This document shows, in pieces, positions 1 through 5,041 of a stretch of 5,594 nt of DNA; the first letter of the stretch is position 1, and every line of letters starts with the position of its first letter. This DNA comes from Thermoproteota archaeon (lineage in GTDB: Archaea; Korarchaeota; Korarchaeia; Korarchaeales; Korarchaeaceae). Where the stretch lies: the NCBI GenBank assembly GCA_021158805.1, contig JAGGTZ010000087.1, positions 1-5,594 on the forward strand, written 5' to 3'. The position numbers and the translations under genes were made by a program. The notes under the pieces were generated by a model. The model was not told the DNA's origin, did no database searches, and saw only the letters and a program-made list of their open reading frames with translations.

Positions 1-48
1 AATCCTATTATAGTGGATAGGAGAACCCATTTCACTAGGATGCTGTGA
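1..48 (+). CDS. possible C-terminal end of a gene entering from the left
   Basis: Reading frame 1 is open from the first base to a TGA at 46-48 and gives 15 residues ending in RRTHFTRML. The other two forward frames hit stops within the first 18 bases. After this stop there is no other coding signal until 253, so this could be the tail of an upstream gene. The stretch is far too short to identify a family, and an open run of 15 codons is not rare by chance. I list it only because the left edge must belong to something; confidence is low. Confidence 0.22.
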   Translation, partial: NPIIVDRRTHFTRML

Positions 49-215
49 GGTTTACTTGACCTGAAGAGCCCCCTTAATCTCATTCCAGCCCACTAAGCTT
101 GAGAAGATACAATTAATACCTTATCCCCCGCCAAGCCTTGTTACAATTAATCATAGTACATTCTATCCCCATTTGAGAAAAACAATTATACCATTAGGCT
201 CGTCCTAAGGTTAAC

Positions 216-223
216 TTTAATAG
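216..223 (+). promoter_or_regulatory. candidate TATA box for the membrane-protein gene
   Basis: TTTAATAG is AT-rich and lies about 33 bases before the ATG at 253. Archaeal transcription usually begins about 25 bases downstream of the TATA centre, which would place the start near 245, inside the ribosome binding site. The alternative ATTATA at 185-190, preceded by a purine/A-rich GAGAAAAAC stretch resembling a BRE, would give a transcript start near 213 and leave room for the leader. The second is therefore at least as plausible. Confidence 0.25.
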
Positions 224-243
224 CTTCTCAAGTTAAATGCTGT

Positions 244-249
244 GGTGAT
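244..249 (+). promoter_or_regulatory. Shine-Dalgarno GGTGAT before the ATG at 253
   Basis: GGTGAT is the classic archaeal Shine-Dalgarno core, complementary to the 3' end of 16S rRNA, and sits three bases before ATG 253. It shows that translation of the membrane-protein gene was meant to begin at 253 and not at the later ATG at 390, which has no such element. This is the main support for treating 253-653 as one broken gene. Confidence 0.7.
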
Positions 250-252
250 ATA

Positions 253-653
253 ATGCCCCTAGCCGACTCGCTCAGCTTCATTAACAGAGATAACTTCTTC
301 GTGATGTCCCTAATAATAGGAATCATAATAGGCCCGGAATTAGAGTATTAGGACCGATTGTCGGGGGCTTCCTCTATGCCTACTTCTCTATGTTCTATGG
401 CCAGATACCAAAGGACCAGATGGAGGCGATAAAGAGAGGAGCGTATATGGGCCTTATCCTCTCCATAATAAGTGTAGTTATAGGTGTAGTTATAACGCTG
501 CCGATCTGGGGTCCCTTCGTTCCAGTGCTTCCGATTATGTCTCCCATGGTTACCTTCTCAGCTCTAGTGATAGTATATATGATCATAATAGGACTAATAA
601 TGGGTGCTATCTTAGGAGGTATAGGCGGTTTCATAGCCTACTATGTAGAATAG
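253..653 (+). pseudogene. small glycine-rich multi-pass membrane protein, reading frame broken near 336
   Basis: Translation from ATG 253, behind a good GGTGAT site, gives MPLADSLSFINRDNFFVMSL and then a hydrophobic IIGIIIG run, but ends after 32 residues at TAG 349-351. The -1 frame, open from 294, continues the same hydrophobic pattern (GIRVLGPIVGGFLYAYFS) without a break into the segment from 390 to 653. Restoring one G in the CCCGGA at 333-338 would give IIIGPGIRVLGPIVGG and a single protein of about 133 residues with three or four membrane segments. Conserved-looking GPIVGG and GGIGGF glycine motifs recall small archaeal glycine-zipper membrane proteins of the DUF5518 kind; that family link is inference. 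The break may be a real mutation, a sequencing or assembly error, or, less likely, programmed -1 frameshifting. No enzyme motif is visible and the function is unknown. Confidence 0.6.
390..653 (+). CDS. downstream open segment of the split membrane protein (hypothetical)
   Basis: This is the longest uninterrupted part of the gene, 87 residues if read from ATG 390. It has a short polar loop (KDQMEAIKRG, residues 9-18), a membrane helix at about 19-40, a Pro-rich turn (GPFVPVLPIMSP, about 41-52), and a long hydrophobic stretch at about 53-86 ending in a GAILGGIGGFIAYYVE glycine-zipper segment. The frame stays open upstream of the ATG back to 294, and the peptide there is hydrophobic and glycine-rich. 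No Shine-Dalgarno precedes 390. The ATG is therefore probably an internal Met, and a gene finder would call only this fragment. Stop TAG is at 651-653. No known catalytic residues are seen. Confidence 0.5.
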   Translation: MFYGQIPKDQMEAIKRGAYMGLILSIISVVIGVVITLPIWGPFVPVLPIMSPMVTFSALVIVYMIIIGLIMGAILGGIGGFIAYYVE

Positions 654-680
654 CCTCCTCACCCGAATATCGCTCTTTTG

Positions 681-694
681 AAAAAGCTTTTTTT
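681..694 (+). terminator. serS: T-run terminator after the membrane-protein gene, possibly also the serS promoter
   Basis: The 12-bp perfect palindrome AAAAAGCTTTTT (681-692) runs into seven consecutive T residues (688-694), 35 bases after the membrane-protein stop. Runs of five or more T are sufficient terminators in archaea. The same GAAAAAGCTTTTTTT string also resembles a BRE plus TATA element, and its T-tract centre (about 691) lies about 27 bases before GTG 718. It could thus direct a nearly leaderless serS transcript. Both readings are inference from spacing. Confidence 0.45.
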
Positions 695-717
695 GAGGAT
701 CAGCGAGGAAGCTGGGT

Positions 718-2097
718 GTGAACTTGGGTTGGTCAGTACTGGAAGCCCTAAGGGAAAATCCAGAGGTCCTAAAAGACAGCCTCAGGAAGAGGTACATGCC
801 AACAGACTTAGTTGACAAGGCTATAGAATTAGATATAAAGTGGAGAGAGCGTATAACTGAGCTAAACAGGCTGAGGGAGAAAAGAAACGAGGTAAATAGG
901 CTAATCCCTCGCATCCCTCCAGAGGAGAGGGGTAAGCTGATAGAAGAGGCCAAAGACCTCGGTAGGAAAGTTAAAGAGCTTGAGGAAGAAGTAAAAAAGC
1001 TTGATGAGGAGAGAAATAAGATTCTGGCGTCCTTACCAAGTATAGTCCATGAAAGCGTTCCTGAGGGACCCGATGAAACTTATAATGTCCCAGTCAGATT
1101 TTGGGGAAAGCCTAAGGTCCCAAGATCAAAATTAGAATCCTTTAAAAGAGAAACAGAGGGCTTCCAGGTGGAATTTGAACTGCTAGACTGGGAGCCCAAG
1201 GGACATGCTGATGAGTTGGAATTAATCTTAAAGATGGGAGATACCTACAAAGCAGCCCAGCTATCTGGCAGCAGATTCTTCTATCTTTTCAAGGACATAG
1301 TCTGGCTTGAACAGGCTTTAGTAATGTTCGCACTGGATGTAATATCAAAGAAGGGATTCATACCCGTCATTCCGCCCTACATGCTGAGGCAAGACTACTA
1401 TTTGGGGGTTACGGATCTAGAGACGTTTAAAGACAGCATCTATAAGATAGAGGGTGAAGACTTATACCTAATAGCTACATCTGAGCATCCACTTATAGCT
1501 ATGCATGCTGGAGATACCTTTGTGGAAGAGGAGCTTCCTAGACTTTACGTTGGAGTGAGTCCCTGTTTTAGGAAGGAGGCTGGGACTCATGGGAAGGACA
1601 CGAAAGGAATATTTAGGGTCCATCAGTTCTACAAGGTAGAGCAGATAGTGTTCTCAAAGCCCGAGGAGAGCTGGGAATGGCATGAACGTCTAATTGAGAA
1701 TGCTGAGGAGATATATCAGGCATTAGAGATCCCCTATAGGATAGTTAACATAGCTGCTGGAGATCTGGGGGCATCTGCAGCGAAGAAATATGATTTAGAG
1801 GCCTGGTTTCCAGCTCAAGGCAGGTATAGAGAGCTTGTAAGCTGCAGTAACTGCGTAGACTGGCAGAGTTATAGGCTTAAGATAAAGCTCGACAGGAAGG
1901 GAAGGAGGGAATTTGTTCATACATTAAACAGCACGGCTCTAGCTACTACAAGGACTATCTGCGCCATAATTGAGAACCATCAGAGGGAAGACGGTAGCGT
2001 TAGAGTACCAAGGGTCCTGAGAAAGTACTTAGAGCTATTTGACTCCGCACCGAAGGATGAAATAGTGCCGTTAGAGGAAAAATTGATAAAGGATTGA
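718..2097 (+). CDS. serS: seryl-tRNA synthetase (bacterial-type, class II)
   Basis: This cytosolic enzyme charges tRNA-Ser with serine using ATP. The 459-residue length fits the common SerRS family rather than the divergent methanogen type. Residues about 40-108 form the charged antiparallel coiled coil that grips the long variable arm of tRNA-Ser. The class II core follows: motif 1 around 198-220 (ending GFIPVIPPY), the serine-site TSE at 254-256, motif 2 with FRKEAG 284-289 and RVHQFYKVE 300-308, YDLEAWFPAQG 358-368, the SCSNC segment 375-379, and motif 3 NSTALATTR 404-412 with the catalytic Arg 412. RFWGKP at 127-132 is typical of archaeal members. GTG 718 is the first possible start after the in-frame TGA at 694-696. 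A weak GAGG lies nine bases upstream. An alternative TTG at 724 would remove two residues. All key residues are intact, so it should be the functional housekeeping enzyme. Its TGA abuts the stop of the convergent FAD oxidase gene. Confidence 0.96.
   Translation: MNLGWSVLEALRENPEVLKDSLRKRYMPTDLVDKAIELDIKWRERITELNRLREKRNEVNRLIPRIPPEERGKLIEEAKDLGRKVKELEEEVKKLDEERNKILASLPSIVHESVPEGPDETYNVPVRFWGKPKVPRSKLESFKRETEGFQVEFELLDWEPKGHADELELILKMGDTYKAAQLSGSRFFYLFKDIVWLEQALVMFALDVISKKGFIPVIPPYMLRQDYYLGVTDLETFKDSIYKIEGEDLYLIATSEHPLIAMHAGDTFVEEELPRLYVGVSPCFRKEAGTHGKDTKGIFRVHQFYKVEQIVFSKPEESWEWHERLIENAEEIYQALEIPYRIVNIAAGDLGASAAKKYDLEAWFPAQGRYRELVSCSNCVDWQSYRLKIKLDRKGRREFVHTLNSTALATTRTICAIIENHQREDGSVRVPRVLRKYLELFDSAPKDEIVPLEEKLIKD
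2078..2082 (-). terminator. weak T5 tract for the minus-strand operon, inside the end of serS
   Basis: On the minus strand a run of five T residues lies 16-20 bases past the stop of the FAD oxidase gene. Archaeal polymerase can stop at such tracts without a hairpin. If used, the operon's 3' end would be antisense to the last codons of serS. There is no better candidate close by. Confidence 0.25.
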
Positions 2098-3492
2098 TTA
2101 AAACCAGAGCTTTCCGGGGTTCATTATCCCATTTGGATCTAATAGCTCCTTTATTTGAGTAACAAGTTCGATATAGCCCTCTCCCCTCACCGCCTTGATC
2201 TCCTCTAAGAAAAGGTCTTTCTTACTAATCCCTATTCCATGCTCGCCACTAATAGCTCCTCCCAACTCTATAGCCAGTTTCCCTGTCTTTAAGAACATCT
2301 CTCTAGCCTTCCTCACCTGTTCAGGATCTTCAGGATCAAAGCATATGTTAGGATGTAGATTCCCATCACCAGCATGCCCAAATATCGGCATTCTAAGTCC
2401 ATATTCCTTCCTAAGCTTGTCTAATTCCCTTAAAGCTATCATTAGCTTGGATAGAGGTACGGTTATGTCCTCTAAGAGGACCCCAGGATAGGCCCTAGTG
2501 ACAGCCGCGTAGGCTCCCTGTCTTGCAAGATAAAGCTGCTCCATCTCCTCTGGATCATCGCTTGCCGTCGTTTCGCCACCACTCTCTTCCATGGCCTTCC
2601 TGACCTCTTTAACGATCCTCCAGACAGCCTCCTCCGGGCCGTCTATATCTGCTATTACCATGGCCTCTCCCAGAGGGACATCGTAGCCTAAAACCTCCCT
2701 CACTATCTCTATTGTCTCCCTATCTAGGAGCTCAAGTATCATTGGGACATAACCCCTTCTTCTTATTTCGGAGATCGCCTTTCCTGCATTTTCAATCCTA
2801 TCAAAGAGACCTAGCACCCTAACGACCTTCTCGGGTAGCGGATGTATCTTGAGCCAAGCCCTTGTTATGACACCTAAGGTACCCTCAGATCCAATGAAGA
2901 GCGATAGCAGATCAGGACCCCATCTCCACTTATAGACAGGCTCTCCGATCCTAATTTTCTTACCTCCTGGTACTATCACTTCCATCGCGAGGACCCAGTT
3001 CTTCATCACACCGAACTTCGCTCCTCTCAGTCCACCGGCGTTCTCAGCCAAAGCTCCTCCTATAGTGGCAATTCTAGAGCTTGCGGGATCAGGTGGGAAA
3101 AAGAAGCCATATTTTCTACACTCTTGATCCACCTGTAGAACTGTGGCACCCGCCTCGGCCATAACATAACCGTCCTCTATGCATACCTCAATTCCATTCA
3201 TGGGTGATAGATCTAGGAGTATAGAATTGGGTACAGCGGGAACAGATGCACCGGTTAAGGAGGTCCCACTACCCCTTGGTACAACGGGGACCTTTCTCTT
3301 ATTAGCTACCTCTAAGACGACCCTAACGTCATCCTCAGAATAAGCCCTAACAACGGCACTAGGAGGAGTTTTGTGCTCCGTACTTGCATCGAGTGAATAC
3401 GCGTAAAGGTCCTCCGGCTCTGTTAGGACCTTTTCCTTTCCTATCTTCCTCCTAATTTCAGATAAGGCATTAGAAAGGGAGCTAGCTAGCAC
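2098..3492 (-). CDS. glcD: FAD-linked D-2-hydroxyacid dehydrogenase, GlcD / D-lactate dehydrogenase family
   Basis: This flavoprotein of 464 residues is predicted to oxidise a D-2-hydroxyacid (D-lactate, glycolate or similar) to the 2-oxoacid. The PCMH-type FAD domain spans about 44-218: PRGSGT 72-77 with SLTGA, PPDPAS 133-138, TIGG 143-146, NAGG 151-154, and GSEGTLGVIT 201-210. The C-terminal FAD-oxidase domain (about 220-463) has ILELLDRET 252-260, GHAGDGNLH 372-380 and GEHGIG 416-421, ending in the usual DPNGIMNPGKLW. His373, His380 and Glu417 match the metal/substrate site known in this family. No signal peptide or membrane segment is seen. GTG 3492 is chosen because GAGGAGGTG (3498-3506) lies five bases before it. 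It follows the iron-sulfur gene by 39 bp, so the two are probably cotranscribed, the usual GlcD-GlcF pairing. The exact substrate cannot be read from the sequence; D-2-hydroxyglutarate is another possibility. Confidence 0.9.
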   Translation of the reverse strand: MLASSLSNALSEIRRKIGKEKVLTEPEDLYAYSLDASTEHKTPPSAVVRAYSEDDVRVVLEVANKRKVPVVPRGSGTSLTGASVPAVPNSILLDLSPMNGIEVCIEDGYVMAEAGATVLQVDQECRKYGFFFPPDPASSRIATIGGALAENAGGLRGAKFGVMKNWVLAMEVIVPGGKKIRIGEPVYKWRWGPDLLSLFIGSEGTLGVITRAWLKIHPLPEKVVRVLGLFDRIENAGKAISEIRRRGYVPMILELLDRETIEIVREVLGYDVPLGEAMVIADIDGPEEAVWRIVKEVRKAMEESGGETTASDDPEEMEQLYLARQGAYAAVTRAYPGVLLEDITVPLSKLMIALRELDKLRKEYGLRMPIFGHAGDGNLHPNICFDPEDPEQVRKAREMFLKTGKLAIELGGAISGEHGIGISKKDLFLEEIKAVRGEGYIELVTQIKELLDPNGIMNPGKLWF

Positions 3493-3497
3493 GACTA

Positions 3498-3506
3498 CAC
3501 CTCCTC
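3498..3506 (-). promoter_or_regulatory. strong Shine-Dalgarno GAGGAGGTG before the FAD oxidase gene
   Basis: On the minus strand GAGGAGGTG is followed by TAGTC and the GTG start at 3492. This nearly full complement to the 16S 3' end fixes the start codon. It also suggests the gene is translated from an internal site on a two-gene mRNA, because it sits in the 39-bp gap after the upstream gene's stop. Confidence 0.85.
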
Positions 3507-3531
3507 ACATATAGATCGTAAAATAATATTG

Positions 3532-4926
3532 TCAACTTGGGACACCGGCCCTACCCGAATATATCGCATATGCTCTCCCATAAATAATCAGCTCTTGGAC
3601 ATGTAGACCTACTGGGCAGATTTGGGAGCATTGGCCGCAAAGTACGCAGGAATAAAGCCTGTCTAAGACCTCCTTTGGCCTGACAGGGTCACCTCTTACT
3701 AGGGAATTGATGAGGGTCATCCTACCTCTAGCGGATCTACTCTCTAGCATGTCTAAGGCATTGGCAGTCGGACATTCCACGTTACAGAACCCACATTTCT
3801 TACATTTATCTGTATCTCTCCTTAACATCTCAGCTAAGTCTTCTAAGCTGAGGCTCTTTGGTTTGGGGCTCTTGGGAAGAACATTATATCTCTTAAACTC
3901 GGGTTTCATCGGATCAACTCTATCTATCTCATTTCTCATAGCCTCCGCAATTAGGGAGGCTAGATCATACACTCCGATCTTGTAATTTAGGGAGTCAAAT
4001 CCGGTCCTGAGCATCATCATACATGCCGGGCATGATGTGTAAACGAGATCAGCGCCTGTCTCCCTTAACTCCTCAATTCTCTCATAGGAAATCTTCCTAG
4101 CCAGTGGTGGTTGAGTCAGTTCGAGGCCTCCATCCCCACTGCATCCTGTGTTCACGCCATGCCTAGGTGGTTCAATGTACTCCACCCCTTCTATTCTAGA
4201 TATTATGAACCGTATTTCATCGACGACACCAATGGTTCTAGCTAAATAGCATGGATCATGATAGGTGATCTTAACTTTCCTACCTAGCTTCAACTTAAGA
4301 CCTTGCTCAGCTATCTTTTTCGCAACTACTTCCACGAAGTGATAGCTTTCTATCTCCCATCCCTCTACAAATTCGGGATAATATAGCTTGAATGCTGTAG
4401 CGACTATTGGATCGAGGGCAATTATCCTCCTAACACCCATCTCTTTTAGCTTCTCATGAACACCTTTGGCATGCTCCTTGAACTCCCTCAATAATCCATA
4501 TGTATGGAGGGCCACGCCGGATGGAGGTTCATCCTCGAATAGATAACCCATCTCAACTCCAAGCTTCTTCAGGACGAAGACCGCATCCTGTAAAGCCCTC
4601 TCGTACTCCTCATTTATCCCTCCCCAGAGGGCCTTAGCCCCTGTAGTGTATATACCCAACTTCTTCATTATCGGTCCAGCTTTCGCCAACGTATTAATGT
4701 TCATGAAGCCCTCTAATCTCCTCATGAGCCTAAAGGCTCCTTCAGCATTCCCCATTACAGGATACATCTCGCCTGCATAGAATATAGTTCCATTTACTGG
4801 TCCCCTAGGCAACAATCCCCTTGCCCACTTTACCCTCTGATCAGGACCGATCCCTAGTACATCTCCAACATCACGTGTGTTCTCAGCAGCGAACCTTACT
4901 ATTTGAGGAACGGCCGTGGTACTCAC
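3532..4926 (-). CDS. HdrD/GlcF-like iron-sulfur protein with reversed domain order (CCG domains first, ferredoxin domain last)
   Basis: This 464-residue protein is the likely electron-accepting partner of the adjacent GlcD-type flavoprotein. Residues about 45-330 are two cysteine-rich (CCG) repeats. The first (about 45-185) has the fold's signature spacing (VLKKLG 118-123, DEPPSG 132-137, ALDP 170-173, YYPEF 182-186) but no cysteines. The second has YHDPC 222-226, TGCSGDGG 260-267 and SCPAC 298-302, leaving Cys226, 262, 299 and 302. Residues about 371-450 are a two-cluster ferredoxin domain: Cys375, 378, 381, 385 and Cys427, 430, 433, 437, each CX2CX2CX3CP, with the SARGRM link at 398-403. 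In GlcF, GlpC and HdrD this domain is normally N-terminal, so the protein appears circularly permuted. No membrane segment is seen. GTG 4926 starts it; a weak GGTGA overlaps the start and a TATA-like TTATTAAG lies about 25 bases upstream, suggesting a leaderless transcript. The role is inferred from the neighbour and the family. Confidence 0.85.
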   Translation of the reverse strand: MSTTAVPQIVRFAAENTRDVGDVLGIGPDQRVKWARGLLPRGPVNGTIFYAGEMYPVMGNAEGAFRLMRRLEGFMNINTLAKAGPIMKKLGIYTTGAKALWGGINEEYERALQDAVFVLKKLGVEMGYLFEDEPPSGVALHTYGLLREFKEHAKGVHEKLKEMGVRRIIALDPIVATAFKLYYPEFVEGWEIESYHFVEVVAKKIAEQGLKLKLGRKVKITYHDPCYLARTIGVVDEIRFIISRIEGVEYIEPPRHGVNTGCSGDGGLELTQPPLARKISYERIEELRETGADLVYTSCPACMMMLRTGFDSLNYKIGVYDLASLIAEAMRNEIDRVDPMKPEFKRYNVLPKSPKPKSLSLEDLAEMLRRDTDKCKKCGFCNVECPTANALDMLESRSARGRMTLINSLVRGDPVRPKEVLDRLYSCVLCGQCSQICPVGLHVQELIIYGRAYAIYSGRAGVPS

Positions 4927-4947
4927 CGTTCAATTTAACCGAGATAA

Positions 4948-4955
4948 CTTAATAA
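4948..4955 (-). promoter_or_regulatory. candidate TATA box for the iron-sulfur / FAD oxidase operon
   Basis: On the minus strand TTATTAAG is centred about 25 bases before GTG 4926, the standard archaeal distance from TATA to transcription start. Used this way, the mRNA would begin at or next to the start codon, which fits the lack of a proper Shine-Dalgarno there and contrasts with the strong one before the second gene. It supports an operon promoter separate from the UPF0282 gene upstream. Confidence 0.4.
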
Positions 4956-4971
4956 CGTTAACAGCTGAGAC

Positions 4972-5039
4972 CTAGAACTAGTAAGAATAGGATATCTCAC
5001 TCCATAACTTGAAGAACTAGCTAGCGGAAATAGTTCTAG
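4972..5039 (-). repeat. three-copy inverted-repeat motif (CTAGAACTA / TAGTTCTAG) in the intergenic region
   Basis: On the plus strand CTAGAACTA (4972-4980) is the exact inverted complement of TAGTTCTAG (5031-5039). A third copy, AGAACTA at 5013-5019, is the inverted complement of TAGTTCT at 5031-5037. The copy next to the UPF0282 stop can therefore form either a 7-bp hairpin with an 11-base loop or a 9-bp stem across about 50 bases. The repeats lie between that stop and the promoter of the iron-sulfur gene. They could be operator sites or an RNA 3'-end structure. There is no T-run directly after the hairpin, so a simple terminator is not obvious. Confidence 0.5.
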
Positions 5040-5041
5040 TA

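Larger units (their letters stand above)
49..252. other. non-coding region upstream of the membrane-protein gene
   Basis: No convincing reading frame, tRNA (no T-loop GTTCRA-type signature) or rRNA is visible here. It holds three copies of an AT-rich motif: ACAATTAAT at 109-117 and 143-151, and ACAATTATA at 182-190. It also holds candidate TATA elements (ATTATA near 185-190 and TTTAATAG at 216-223) that could serve the gene starting at 253. I see no clear hairpin terminator for an upstream gene. Confidence 0.5.

Noticed and set aside
1..252. tRNA, C/D-box RNA or CRISPR repeat in the left non-coding region
   Set aside because: No T-loop signature, no proper RUGAUGA/CUGA pair, and no regularly spaced repeat of 20 bases or more was found.
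330..338. Programmed -1 frameshift site in AGGCCCGGA
   Set aside because: It does not fit the X-XXY-YYZ pattern in the zero frame and I saw no strong downstream hairpin; an indel or read error is the simpler explanation, so it is kept only as an alternative.
395..634. A minus-strand open frame opposite the membrane-protein gene
   Set aside because: It is an antisense shadow of the hydrophobic plus-strand frame, with no ribosome binding site or recognisable domain.
612..953. A 113-residue open frame on the minus strand overlapping the start of serS
   Set aside because: It lies opposite the clearly coding N-terminus of serS, is Ser/Leu-rich in the way antisense frames of charged coiled-coil genes are, and shows no motif.
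2195..2491. A 98-residue plus-strand open frame inside the FAD oxidase gene
   Set aside because: It is antisense to the conserved GHAGDGNLH and GEHGIG motifs, so the minus-strand gene is the real one.
3481..3490. GCTAGCTAGC at the start of the FAD oxidase gene, resembling CTAGCTAGC at 5017-5025, as a shared operator
   Set aside because: In the gene it simply encodes the first codons (Leu-Ala-Ser), and short self-complementary strings like this recur easily by chance.
3707..3985. A 92-residue plus-strand open frame inside the iron-sulfur gene
   Set aside because: It is antisense to the ferredoxin-domain cysteines and has no independent support.
2098..4926. Equal length (464 residues) of the FAD oxidase and the iron-sulfur protein, as a hint of duplication
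   Set aside because: The two proteins have unrelated folds and motifs; the equal length is a coincidence.
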